The notes beneath the pieces are model-generated. The model did no database searches, was not told where the DNA came from, and saw only the letters and a program-made list of their open reading frames with translations. 64,000 nucleotides of DNA from Tenacibaculum ovolyticum DSM 18103 (GTDB taxonomy: Bacteria; Bacteroidota; Bacteroidia; Flavobacteriales; Flavobacteriaceae): positions 1 to 64,000 of the forward strand of contig NZ_AUMF01000014.1 of assembly GCF_000430545.1 (NCBI RefSeq). The letters are read 5' to 3'. A program made the position numbers and the translations under genes. The stretch's first letter is position 1; the number at the start of each line of letters is the position of its first letter. This document shows positions 1 to 7,477 of the stretch, in pieces.

Positions 1-17
1 CCCATAGGCTTATGTAT
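1..17 (+). rRNA. 3' end of 23S rRNA (partial)
   Basis: The first bases (cccataggcttatgta) resemble the terminal helix strand of bacterial 23S rRNA, whose 3' end in relatives reads ...AACC(C/G)nnnGGCTTA. A 5S gene follows about 100 bases downstream, the usual rRNA operon order. Only the last dozen or so bases are inside the window, so the exact 3' end is uncertain. Confidence 0.55.
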
Positions 18-20
18 AGT

Positions 21-40
21 TCCCGACCTTCGGGTCGGGA
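21..40 (+). other. UUCG-capped hairpin in the 23S-5S spacer
   Basis: A perfect 8-bp stem (TCCCGACC / GGTCGGGA) is closed by a TTCG tetraloop right after the 23S end. There is no T-tract, so it looks like an rRNA-processing or 3'-end-protecting hairpin rather than a terminator. Similar GC-rich hairpins also occur as dispersed repeats in flavobacteria. Confidence 0.6.
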
Positions 41-115
41 CGCAAACTCTTTTGATAATTTACGATATGATTTTACTAATATGTTAACTTATACAGTTGA
101 AATATACTGAACGAT

Positions 116-225
116 TTAAGGTGATTATCGCAATGGGGCTCACCTCTTTCCATCCCGAACAGAGAAGTTAAGCCCATTTGCGCCGATGGTACTGCCAATG
201 GTGGGAGAGTAGGTCGTTGCCTTTC
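116..225 (+). rRNA. rrf: 5S ribosomal RNA
   Basis: The sequence has the universal 5S core: CCGAACAGAGAAGTTAAGCCC around 155-177 and GATGGTACTGC followed by GGTGGGAGAGTAGGTCG. The 5' strand AAGGT (118-122) pairs with GCCTT (219-223) to form helix I. Length is about 110 nt as expected. It lies between the 23S end and a rho-independent terminator. Confidence 0.95.
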
Positions 226-230
226 TTTTA

Positions 231-265
231 AACCTCAATCTATATTTAGATTGAGGTTTTTTTTT
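231..265 (+). terminator. rRNA operon terminator
   Basis: A 12-bp perfect stem (AACCTCAATCTA / TAGATTGAGGTT, 231-242 and 247-258) with a 4-base loop is followed by a run of T. It sits 6 bases after the 5S gene and ends the rRNA operon. Confidence 0.92.
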
Positions 266-536
266 GCGCTAAATTGAAATCAAAACAAACAATTAGTATT
301 TAATAAAACTACCAATCTAAGGGGTATGAGAATGTTGTTTTAATAAGAGTTGAATTTATAAGAGTCTGTCATTAAGTACTTTTACTGAAGTATTGTTTAA
401 GTAATATAAAAGTGATTATAGCTGACTAATAAATACATTTAAAGCTGTTGATTTTAGGTTTATATCAATGTGGCAGATGTGGTTTAAATAGATGTATTCC
501 TACTTAATATATTTTAACGATAGACTTTTGGGTTTA
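266..536. other. Intergenic stretch, nothing recognised
   Basis: AT-rich spacer between the rRNA terminator and the 3' end of the convergent yggS-like gene. I see no open frame with coding character, no tRNA and no strong inverted repeat. Confidence 0.5.
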
Positions 537-1262
537 TCATGTCGTTTCATTCCAGTAATAACTATCAGGATAAATACGTTTGCCAAATATAGCAGTTCCT
601 ACTCGTATGATTGTAGCTCCTTCTTCAATAGCAATTTCTAAATCACCACTCATTCCCATAGATAGTTCATTCATTTCTACATTCGGAATGTTAAGGGTTT
701 TAATATCTTGTTGTAATTGTTTTAAAAGTTGAAAACATTTTCTTATTTCTGTGGATTCAGAACTTAATAATCCAATTGTCATTAAGCCTTTAATGTGAAT
801 GTTCTTAAGTTTGGAAATTTCCTTTACAAGTTCAATAGTTTGGTTAGGAGCAATGCCAAATTTACTTTCTTCAAATGAAGTATTTACTTGAATATAAATG
901 TCTATTTCTTTTTCTTCAAAAATTAATCGTTGTTGTAATTTTTTAGCAATACTTATGTTGTCAATAGATTCAATGCAACTTGCCCATTTAAGTACTTCTT
1001 TAATTTTATTACTTTGTAAATGACCAATAAAATGAACTTCAGGATTAAATTCTTTAACTGAATTACATTTCTGTTTTAATTCTTGCACTTTATTTTCACC
1101 TATAAGAGTTTCACCTTGTTGTAAAGCAAAATTTATGCGCTCAGAATTTACCGTTTTAGTAGCTATTAATAAACGTACTTCTTCAGATTTTCTACTTGCA
1201 TTTTCGCAAGCATACTTCATCCTATTGCGAATGATATTTATGTTGTTTATAATGTTTTCCAT
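537..1262 (-). CDS. YggS/PLPBP family pyridoxal phosphate-binding protein
   Basis: A single-domain, fold-type III PLP protein of the YggS/PROSC family, which buffers PLP and affects amino-acid homeostasis and has no firmly known enzymatic reaction. The start chosen is ATG at 1262 (protein MENIINNIN..., about 241 aa), because family members begin close to this point; an upstream in-frame ATG would add 15 residues outside the family. Visible motifs are LLIATKTV (PLP-lysine in the KTV context), GENKVQEL, HFIGHLQSNK, GLMTIG and ELSMGMSGD with GTAIFGKR at the C-terminus. Length is normal. It is a monocistronic gene that converges on the rRNA operon. Confidence 0.9.
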   Translation of the reverse strand: MENIINNINIIRNRMKYACENASRKSEEVRLLIATKTVNSERINFALQQGETLIGENKVQELKQKCNSVKEFNPEVHFIGHLQSNKIKEVLKWASCIESIDNISIAKKLQQRLIFEEKEIDIYIQVNTSFEESKFGIAPNQTIELVKEISKLKNIHIKGLMTIGLLSSESTEIRKCFQLLKQLQQDIKTLNIPNVEMNELSMGMSGDLEIAIEEGATIIRVGTAIFGKRIYPDSYYWNETT

Positions 1263-1476
1263 TTTATAATATTCAAAAGAGATTAAGCTTTTAAGATTAG
1301 TCATCAAGTTAATTAAATAGTATATATTATTTTATAGATATACGACCAAATAATTCCTTTAAAATTCACGTCCTTGATAGAAATGACAAAACAAGAGAAT
1401 CTCTTAACTAACTGATTAAGTATAACTATAATTTAACTTTTTTCATAACGTTAATACTTGCTTTGTTCAGATAAAA

Positions 1477-1517
1477 ATAACCAACACAAAAAAATGTTTA
1501 TTTTTTATGTTGGTTAT
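1477..1517 (-). terminator. Terminator of the aldolase/cupin operon
   Basis: The inverted repeat ATAACCAACA / TGTTGGTTAT (1478-1486 and 1508-1517, minor end differences) flanks an AT-rich loop. On the minus strand it is followed by TTTTTA. It lies just after the stop of the DHDPS-family gene. The rest of 1308-1525 holds nothing recognisable. Confidence 0.7.
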
Positions 1518-1525
1518 AAATTGTA

Positions 1526-2410
1526 TTAATTCAATGTAGAAGTTAAGATATTCCTTAATTCTTCTTGCTCCTTATTAGAAAGTGGTTTCAGAGGACTTCT
1601 TAAATATCCACCATCTTCACCAAGAATATTAAGGCCTGCTTTTATAGATCTAGGTAGTCCAACTCTCACAATAAATTTTAATAATTCTAGTTGTTTATGA
1701 AAAATAACCTGAGCTTGTTTGAGATCATTTTTTTCAATTGCTTCATATAATTTTACATTTAAGGCTGGAATTAAATTATGGGCAGCAGTACACCATCCTG
1801 TAGCTCCAGCAGCAAAAGCACCTAAAGCAAGTGGATTTGATCCATTGAAAAAAGCAACTTTACCTCCAAGTGTTTTTTTCAAATAATGCATACGTTGAAT
1901 ATCACCTGTACTTTCTTTTATCATTGTAACATTTGGAATAGTTAACAATCTTTCAAGCAATTCTGTAGGCATATCAACACCACTTGTTGCAGGATTGTTG
2001 TAAGCCATGATAGGAATACTTATTTCTTTAGCAACTGTATTATAATGGTCAAAAATTTCATCAGGTGTTAATTTCCAATAACTCATCGGAATTATCATCA
2101 CTGCATCAGCTCCTTGTTTTTCTGCATATTTAGCATGGTGTATTGTTCTTTCAGTAGTTAGATTTGATACACCAACCAAAACAGGAATCCTTCCTTTAAC
2201 CTGCTCGATAGTTGCTTTAACAATATTTTCTTTCTCTGAGTCATTTAAATAAGGTAGCACACCAGTGCTTCCTAAAGGAGCAATAACGTTCGCTTTATTT
2301 ATGACTAACCTTTCTACTAGCTTTTTAAATAATGGAAGGTTTATGTTCTCATCTTCTTTGAAAGGTGTAATTGGGTATGCAATTATTCCTTTAAATTTAT
2401 TATTATTCAT
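1526..2410 (-). CDS. DHDPS/N-acetylneuraminate lyase-family aldolase
   Basis: A TIM-barrel class I aldolase of 294 aa. The Schiff-base lysine is K165 in MIKESTGD and the catalytic tyrosine is Y137 in MAYNNP. The pyruvate-binding motif reads GSTGV (47-51), where true DapA proteins have GTTGE and sialic acid lyases GSTGE, so the usual Glu is replaced by Val. This argues against housekeeping dihydrodipicolinate synthase and for a catabolic pyruvate- or ketoacid-releasing lyase. It is the second gene of an operon with the cupin (21-base gap), and both face away from a MocR regulator. The substrate cannot be read from sequence. Confidence 0.85.
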   Translation of the reverse strand: MNNNKFKGIIAYPITPFKEDENINLPLFKKLVERLVINKANVIAPLGSTGVLPYLNDSEKENIVKATIEQVKGRIPVLVGVSNLTTERTIHHAKYAEKQGADAVMIIPMSYWKLTPDEIFDHYNTVAKEISIPIMAYNNPATSGVDMPTELLERLLTIPNVTMIKESTGDIQRMHYLKKTLGGKVAFFNGSNPLALGAFAAGATGWCTAAHNLIPALNVKLYEAIEKNDLKQAQVIFHKQLELLKFIVRVGLPRSIKAGLNILGEDGGYLRSPLKPLSNKEQEELRNILTSTLN

Positions 2411-2431
2411 ATATTTAATGAGTATTATAAT

Positions 2432-2890
2432 TTAGAAATCTCTTCCTTCTTCTTCTCTTAATGCGACTCCTAAATTTTGAAGTTGTGGCGCATTTTCACA
2501 AGCTAAATATTTAGCAGGAATATCGTTACTTAAATTACCATGTCTGTGCCATGCCCAAGAAGGAATGTAAACTGCATCACCAGCTTTCCATGTTACTTTT
2601 TTATCTTCTACTTCAGTCCAACCCGAACCTTCAATCACATATAAAAGGGTTTCATATGTATGTCTATGTCTATTTGTAGTTTGATTTGGAAGTAATCCTC
2701 CAATTGTCATAGAAACGTTTTTACTCGGTAAGTCAATAAAATGAACGGGGTGTTTTCTCTCTTCTGAAAACTGACTATGAACTTCTTCTGTTTCAACATC
2801 TTTGTGAATGATTCTTTCAGGCATTCTTACTTCTGGTTTCGCGAATGTTTGATGAAAATCTTTAGAACTAAATTGTTTTTTTTCTGACAT
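2432..2890 (-). CDS. Cupin-domain protein
   Basis: A small cytosolic protein of 152 aa with one cupin barrel. Metal-binding motif 1 supplies H75, H77 and E80 (NRHRHTYETLL), and motif 2 supplies H115/H117 (PSWAWHRHGN). The fold resembles gentisate dioxygenase-like and sugar/ketoacid-modifying cupins, which oxidise or isomerise small acids using a bound metal. It is first in the operon with the DHDPS-family lyase, so the pair probably processes one compound: the cupin converts it and the lyase cleaves it. No signal peptide. The exact reaction is unknown. Confidence 0.8.
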   Translation of the reverse strand: MSEKKQFSSKDFHQTFAKPEVRMPERIIHKDVETEEVHSQFSEERKHPVHFIDLPSKNVSMTIGGLLPNQTTNRHRHTYETLLYVIEGSGWTEVEDKKVTWKAGDAVYIPSWAWHRHGNLSNDIPAKYLACENAPQLQNLGVALREEEGRDF

Positions 2891-2918
2891 TTTATATGTT
2901 TTAGATATTAATTATTGA

Positions 2919-2926
2919 CAAATTTA
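2919..2926 (-). promoter_or_regulatory. -7 box of the cupin/aldolase promoter
   Basis: On the minus strand the sequence reads TAAATTTG, matching the Bacteroidota -7 element TAnnTTTG, about 29 bases upstream of the cupin ATG. No clear -33 TTTG is present; the left operator arm occupies that zone. Confidence 0.6.
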
Positions 2927-2934
2927 AAATACAT

Positions 2935-2980
2935 TTGGTCTATTGAAATGATCCAGTTTTATTAAAAATAGATAGACCAA
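2935..2980. promoter_or_regulatory. Inverted-repeat operator, probable MocR binding site
   Basis: TTGGTCTAT (2935-2943) and ATAGACCAA (2972-2980) are perfect 9-bp inverted arms with centres 37 bp apart. The left arm lies just upstream of the cupin -7 box; the right arm ends on the A of the MocR start codon. The core GGTCTA resembles half-sites reported for MocR/PdxR-type regulators. The placement suggests both autoregulation and control of the cupin operon; this is inferred, not shown. Confidence 0.65.
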
Positions 2981-4386
2981 TGAGCAGATTATGGGATTTT
3001 GATATACAAATATCTTTAGAGGAGGATAAAGCCGTATACCTTCAAATAGTGGATGCTTTTATATTAGCCATAAGAAAACAACGTTTGAAGCCTGGTGAAA
3101 TATTACCTAGTTCAAGAAAACTGGCTTCTATTGTGGGTGTAAATAGAAATACAATAATAAAAGCACAAGATATTTTAATAGTAGAAGGATGGCTTATTTC
3201 TAAAAATAGAACTGGGGTTTTTGTCGCAGAATTAACAATTGAATTGGATGAAGAAATAGCAGCGGTTGAACAGAATCAATTGATAAACAAAAAACCTTTA
3301 ATCGTAATTGATGATGGAGTTCCTGATACTAAAATAGCACCCATAAAGGAGTTGGCTAGTGCGTACAGAAGAGTATTTGGCTTAAAATCAAAATTAAATA
3401 TATTAGGATATACTGACAGTAGAGGGAGTAGTGAATTTAGAAAAATAATTTCACAAATGCTGAATCATAGAAGAGGCATGAATGTTACTTCAGATGAAAT
3501 ATGTATTACTCGTGGTAGCCAAATGGCATTGTATTTAATTGCTCATTCTTTATTTACTAAAAAAGATATCATTTTAGTTGAAAATCCTGGATATCAACCA
3601 GCATGGAAAGCATTTGAAAGTGCTGGAGCAATTCTTATGCCTATTGGTGTTGATGATCTTGGCCTAAAAATTAATGAGGTAGAAAACTTACTTCTAAAAG
3701 GAACTAATATAAAAGGAATATATATAACACCACATCACCAATATCCAACAACTGTATCACTTAGTTTAAAACGAAAACTAAAATTAGTAGAATTATCGAA
3801 TAAGTATAACTTTACTATTATTGAAGACGATTATGATCATGAATTTCATTTTGATCATAGACCAATTTTACCTATTTCAAGTTTATCAAATGTAAAAAAC
3901 TATGTATACATAGGTACTTTTAGTAAAATCATTGCCCCTTCACTACGTATCGGTTTTTTAGTATGCAATGTTAAATCTATTGAGAAAATAGCTTCTTTAA
4001 GAGAAATTATAGATATTCAAAATGATTCTATTATGGAAAGAGCCATTATGGAATTGATTAAGAATGGAGATATAAGGAGGCATTTAAAAAGGGCATCTAA
4101 AAATTATATTGAAAAAAGGAAATATTGTGATAGCTTATTAAAAATTCATTTAAAAGATAAAGTGGAGTATACTACTCCTTCAGGAGGTTTGGCTTTTTGG
4201 ATAACTCCTTTTAAGAGAATAAAGATTGAAGATTTAATTCGTAAATTAGAAATGGCAGGAGTTGGAATGACAGATGCTTCCAAATATTGTATTGACAACT
4301 CTTTTCAAGGATTTAGATTTGGATATGGGAGTTTAAGTAAACCTAATATTGAAAAAGTTATAATGGCATTAAATAAAATATTATAA
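2980..4386 (+). CDS. MocR-type (GntR-wHTH plus aminotransferase) regulator
   Basis: A transcription factor of 468 aa. It has an N-terminal GntR winged helix (about 17-84; PSSRKLASIVGVNRNTIIKA is the recognition region), a linker, and a fold-type I aminotransferase domain (about 120-465). The PLP-binding elements are intact: EDDYDHEF (282-289) and the internal-aldimine lysine K316 in GTFSKIIAP. MocR proteins bind a PLP adduct of an amine or amino acid and usually control divergent genes. The neighbouring cupin/lyase operon is therefore the likely target, through the inverted repeat that overlaps this start codon. That would make the pathway's substrate an amino compound (inference). Confidence 0.9.
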   Translation: MSRLWDFDIQISLEEDKAVYLQIVDAFILAIRKQRLKPGEILPSSRKLASIVGVNRNTIIKAQDILIVEGWLISKNRTGVFVAELTIELDEEIAAVEQNQLINKKPLIVIDDGVPDTKIAPIKELASAYRRVFGLKSKLNILGYTDSRGSSEFRKIISQMLNHRRGMNVTSDEICITRGSQMALYLIAHSLFTKKDIILVENPGYQPAWKAFESAGAILMPIGVDDLGLKINEVENLLLKGTNIKGIYITPHHQYPTTVSLSLKRKLKLVELSNKYNFTIIEDDYDHEFHFDHRPILPISSLSNVKNYVYIGTFSKIIAPSLRIGFLVCNVKSIEKIASLREIIDIQNDSIMERAIMELIKNGDIRRHLKRASKNYIEKRKYCDSLLKIHLKDKVEYTTPSGGLAFWITPFKRIKIEDLIRKLEMAGVGMTDASKYCIDNSFQGFRFGYGSLSKPNIEKVIMALNKIL

Positions 4387-4398
4387 GTTAAAGCTATT

Positions 4399-4980
4399 TT
4401 AATTTTGTAGTATTTGATGTTCATCACAATCTATTCTAAGATCGATGTTTTTCAAAGGTTTTTCCATTAAATTACAATAGTGTTGATTACCATCTTTTTT
4501 GTAATAATAGCAAGTTAAACACATTCGTTGGGTAGAGATAACCTCTCTTTGATTTAATTGATAAATAAGTTGCATTAGCTGCTTTAAAAAAACACCTTTC
4601 TCTGATTGAGATAAGAAATTGATAGATTGATTTAATACCGTTGTGAAATCACCTGTTTTTTCAACAATTTCTTTTCCTTTTTTAGTTAACTGTACCGTAA
4701 AACTTCTAGAATCTTTAACGTTGATAGCTTTAGTAAGTAATTCTTTTTTAAGTAATACTTTAATAGAATCACTAATTGTAGCTTTTGTTAAATCAAATTC
4801 TGTAGCTAAAAAACTAACTTTTAAATCTTCTTTTTTATGAGTACTACAAAAAATTAATAGCTGTATTTGAATAGGACTTATCTTATATAATTTACTTTTT
4901 TCCCAAAGCAAAACTCGAAAAGCTTTCGAGATTCTTTCTAATCCGTTTATTATTTTTTGATTAACGCTATTATTTTTCAT
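4399..4980 (-). CDS. MarR-family regulator with a Cys-rich C-terminal extension
   Basis: 193 aa, longer than the usual 140-150 for MarR. The dimerisation helices and winged helix (about 10-145) contain DLTKATISDSIKVLLKKELL and the wing KDSRSFTVQLTKKG. The extra C-terminus holds four cysteines, C154, C157, C169 and C185, spaced C-x2-C-x11-C-x15-C, suggesting a zinc or iron-sulfur site or a redox switch. Its start overlaps the end of the AAA ATPase gene by 11 bp, so it is the second gene of that operon. Two nearly matching operator-like sites lie at the promoters of this operon and of the thioredoxin/DUF2024 genes, so it likely controls the whole island. Confidence 0.85.
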   Translation of the reverse strand: MKNNSVNQKIINGLERISKAFRVLLWEKSKLYKISPIQIQLLIFCSTHKKEDLKVSFLATEFDLTKATISDSIKVLLKKELLTKAINVKDSRSFTVQLTKKGKEIVEKTGDFTTVLNQSINFLSQSEKGVFLKQLMQLIYQLNQREVISTQRMCLTCYYYKKDGNQHYCNLMEKPLKNIDLRIDCDEHQILQN

Positions 4981-5710
4981 CCAATGCTACTATTGTTATT
5001 TCTTTTGCCTCTTCAATTTCTATAACTTTATTTTTAAGAGCCCTAAAAGTTATGTCTTTAGCCTCTGCATACGAAATAGAATAACAACGTTCTACATTTC
5101 TAAACTCTTCTGGGAATTGGAGTAATAAAGAATCATAATACTTATCTAGTTCCCCATTATTAGGAGCCTCAAATTTTAGTTTTAATTGAAAACGTCTTAA
5201 TAAAGCAATATCAATAATACTAGCGTGATTGGTTGCTGCAATTAATAAGGTGTCGTTTGGTAATTGATCTATCAGCTGAATAACGGTGTTTACCAAGCGT
5301 TTCATTTCACCAGAATCTTTATTATCGTAGTCACGTATTTTTCCTATATAATCAAACTCATCTAAAAAGAGAACAGCATTTTCTCGAGATGCTTTTTTAA
5401 AAACTTCTGTAATATTTTTGGCAGTTTCACCAAGACGAGAAGATATAATACCACCTAAATTAAGGGTAAATATTTTTTTATCTAATATTTTAGCAATTGC
5501 TTTAGCTGTAGTTGTTTTTCCACAACCTGTATGTCCGAATAAAAGTAATTTATTATCTACAGGTAATTTGTAGTCGTTTAATATATTGATATACTTAAAC
5601 TCTTTTAGTAATTGCTGTAAGACAATTTTATTACTCGAACTTAAATGAATATTACCTAATTCAATAGTTGTTTCATTTTTTGAGTTTAAGATTAAATCAT
5701 ATAATGCCAT
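4970..5710 (-). CDS. AAA+ family ATPase
   Basis: 246 aa with one AAA+ module and little else. Walker A is GHTGCGKT (59-66), Walker B LFLDEFD (114-120), sensor 1 the Asn in AATNH (about 161), and the Arg finger region LLRRF (171-174). It lacks a zinc-finger, peptidase or DNA-binding domain, so it resembles the stand-alone ATPases related to the FtsH/SpoVK class. First gene of an operon with the MarR regulator. The substrate is unknown; its place in a MarR/DUF2024/thioredoxin island suggests a role in stress or redox protein handling. Confidence 0.85.
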   Translation of the reverse strand: MALYDLILNSKNETTIELGNIHLSSSNKIVLQQLLKEFKYINILNDYKLPVDNKLLLFGHTGCGKTTTAKAIAKILDKKIFTLNLGGIISSRLGETAKNITEVFKKASRENAVLFLDEFDYIGKIRDYDNKDSGEMKRLVNTVIQLIDQLPNDTLLIAATNHASIIDIALLRRFQLKLKFEAPNNGELDKYYDSLLLQFPEEFRNVERCYSISYAEAKDITFRALKNKVIEIEEAKEITIVALDEK

Positions 5711-5732
5711 TGTTATTCTTCTTTAAAAAAAG

Positions 5733-5753
5733 CAAAGTTAGTAATCCTAATTA
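5733..5753 (-). promoter_or_regulatory. AAA-marR promoter with putative MarR operator
   Basis: On the minus strand TAACTTTG (5733-5740) matches the -7 consensus TAnnTTTG. Overlapping it is a 19-bp site (5735-5753; plus strand AAGTTAGTAATCCTAATTA) that matches 15 of 19 positions with the site at the thioredoxin promoter (6724-6742). A repressor bound here would block the -7 element. Confidence 0.6.
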
Positions 5754-5760
5754 AAGATGC

Positions 5761-6111
5761 CTAATGATTTTTATCAGATATATAAAACCAAGCTTTTTTA
5801 TCAGATTAAAATGTTTCTAAAACTCTTTTATAATCAGAAACTTCATATGCATCTGTTTGTATAAGTTCTTGCGATGTAATTTCAAAAAAGACATTTTTAA
5901 TACACTCTTTTTATTTTTTGAAGAGATGGCTATTAGATGAAATTATTGTTGATTTTTAGCAAGTACGTTTTTATCCGTAATTTTAAGATGCTCTAGCTTG
6001 TAATTTTCATGAACATATTTATAACCGATTTATCTTCTACCATAGTTTTTTAGTTGAACGTTTTTAAGTGTGGCGTTCCGTAAGAAAAAAGATACTTTCT
6101 TTAGCATTCAT
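5761..6111 (-). pseudogene. Degraded gamma-glutamylcyclotransferase (AIG2-like) gene
   Basis: No frame is open here, but stitching frames on the minus strand gives a recognisable AIG2/GGCT-like protein. It starts with ATG at 6111 (MNAKESIFF), then shifts frame into a SYGT segment (the family's N-terminal YGTL motif). After another shift it reads NVQLKNYGRR, stop, IGYKYVHENYKLEHLKITDK..., stop, FHLIAISSKNKK. A third shift gives FFEITSQELIQTDAYEVSDY, which continues KRVLETF, stop, SDKKAWFYIS. The TDAYEVxDYKR block is characteristic of the family. Stops lie at 6030-6032, 5943-5945 and 5806-5808. The start is 3 bp after the DUF2024 stop, so it was the third gene of the thioredoxin/DUF2024 operon. 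Confidence 0.85.
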
Positions 6112-6114
6112 AGC

Positions 6115-6372
6115 TTAACAGTTTTCCATTTCTATAATATAATAGCCATCTCTTAAAACAATTTCTTCTACTTCGTTAGGTGCCGTTTCCATATGGCAAA
6201 ATTTACATTCGTTAGTAGTTAATTGTTTATCAGATAATTTTTTTGACGCCAGGTATTCTTTTCCAAAAGTAATAGCATCTTCTAATGTTTTACTTTCCTC
6301 AACTAATATATCGAAGTGCATAACAGTATTATTATTTTTTTGAACGTATGTATCGTAAACTGAAATTTTCAT
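6115..6372 (-). CDS. DUF2024 family protein
   Basis: 85 aa, cytosolic, recognised as the small DUF2024 family (MKISVYDTYVQK..., C-terminal VLRDGYYIIEME). It has a CxxCH motif (C56, C59, H60) and a terminal Cys (C85), which suggests metal binding or thiol chemistry. No biochemical function is established for the family. It lies downstream of the thioredoxin-fold gene (62-base gap) and directly before the GGCT pseudogene, probably as one transcription unit from the promoter at 6718. Confidence 0.8.
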   Translation of the reverse strand: MKISVYDTYVQKNNNTVMHFDILVEESKTLEDAITFGKEYLASKKLSDKQLTTNECKFCHMETAPNEVEEIVLRDGYYIIEMENC

Positions 6373-6434
6373 AAGTATTTGTTAAGCTAAAGTAGTGAGT
6401 TAGTAAAATTGACTCACTACTTTAATGTTTTTTA

Positions 6435-6668
6435 TTATCCTTTTACATCTGCTATAGATGCTCCAAAATTAAGATGCAACACGTTTTTAGTTGGTGTTAA
6501 TAATGCAGGTACCGATTTTACACCTGCTAGTTCAGCTTCATTAATTCTTGATTTGTCTTCGCCAATGTTTACAATCTCTACATTGTCTTTTCCTACTAAT
6601 GCTATAATATCATGTTCTGCACTAATACATACACTACAACCTGCGTGATAAAAAATTGATTTACTCAT
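6435..6668 (-). CDS. Small thioredoxin/glutaredoxin-fold protein (CSVC)
   Basis: 77 aa, with an N-terminal redox-active CxxC (C11-S-V-C14 after the first strand SIFYHAG) and the cis-proline loop SVPALL (P54). It is shorter than a full thioredoxin (about 105 aa) and closer to glutaredoxin-like minimal folds. First gene of the unit that continues into DUF2024. Its promoter carries the MarR-like operator, so it is probably induced with the AAA/MarR operon. Partner proteins are unknown. Confidence 0.8.
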   Translation of the reverse strand: MSKSIFYHAGCSVCISAEHDIIALVGKDNVEIVNIGEDKSRINEAELAGVKSVPALLTPTKNVLHLNFGASIADVKG

Positions 6669-6717
6669 TTGTTTATTTTTTAAGATTATTAAATAATTAT
6701 GTTATGAATTCATACTG

Positions 6718-6742
6718 CAAATATAGTAAGGAATCCTAACTA
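6718..6742 (-). promoter_or_regulatory. Thioredoxin/DUF2024 promoter with palindromic operator
   Basis: On the minus strand TATATTTG (6718-6725) is a -7 box. Overlapping and immediately upstream of it is a near-perfect palindrome, TAGTAAGGA-A-TCCTAACTA (6724-6742), with 8 of 9 arm positions complementary. The same site recurs in degenerate form at 5735-5753, which marks it as the probable operator of the local MarR protein. Confidence 0.65.
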
Positions 6743-7477
6743 AAAAAATATTTTGGAATTTATTTTTTTGAAGTTTGATTTTACCCATTAAAAAGAAGTA
6801 GCTTTTTCACTAAGTTTATGTACCATAAAATATAGTTGAGTTAATGAATTAGAGAGTACTATAGGGATTGAAAAGGAAGAGAATTTATGTAGTTTTTTTA
6901 TGTTGTTGATTAGGTTAACAGTATGAATGCATTTAAAATAGAGAGGAGTAATAGGTAAAAACTTACTTAGGATAGATATAAACCAGAAAGAATAAAAGCG
7001 ATGATGATCAATTTAAAAATGATGTATTTGGATTTAAGACTTTTCTAAAAATCCTTCTGATTTTAAATGACACAATTCTTTATATAATTTTGAATTTAAC
7101 CAATAAGCGTAGTTTTATTTTTGCTCATTTTTCGTACAGTTTTAAACTGTATGTTTTTAGAGCTGTATATGTTTGTACAGTTTTTTAATTTTATTTTTCA
7201 GGATTGTACACAACTGTACAATCCTGTTTTTTTAATTTTTAAAAATGTACATAGCTGTGCAATCCTGAAAATTATTTTTTTGTAGTGTACAAAATAATTA
7301 CGCTAATTATTTAAAATTAAACTTACTTATTAAGTAGGTTTGAAGAATAAAATGATGATAATTAAAACAAGCAAATAAGAAAATGCATTTATGTACTGTT
7401 GCTTATAATTTAAAGAAATACTTAAAGTTCATTACTAAAAAGGTGAAAAATGATACAGGAATATCGTTTTTATATAT
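6743..7477. other. Long intergenic region with gene remnant
   Basis: About 735 bases without an intact gene. On the minus strand 7112-7034 reads as a coding-like tail (NYAYWLNSKLYKELCHLK, then SEGFLEKS and stop), apparently the last 26 codons of a lost gene of unknown family. A hairpin cluster follows at 7133-7290. The palindrome AATAATTA-CGC-TAATTATT lies at about 7291-7310. Nothing else recognised. Confidence 0.5.
7133..7290. repeat. Cluster of TGTACA-containing inverted repeats
   Basis: Several hairpins are packed together. TACAGTTT-T-AAACTGTA lies near 7136-7152. CTGTA...TACAG followed by T6 lies near 7163-7186. The strongest is the perfect 12-bp inverted repeat CAGGATTGTACA / TGTACAATCCTG (7199-7210, 7215-7226) followed by T7. 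A 22-bp unit at 7205-7226 recurs at 7246-7267 with three mismatches, followed by AAAATTATTTTTTT. It could be a set of terminators insulating the effector locus, or the remains of a mobile element end. Confidence 0.7.
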
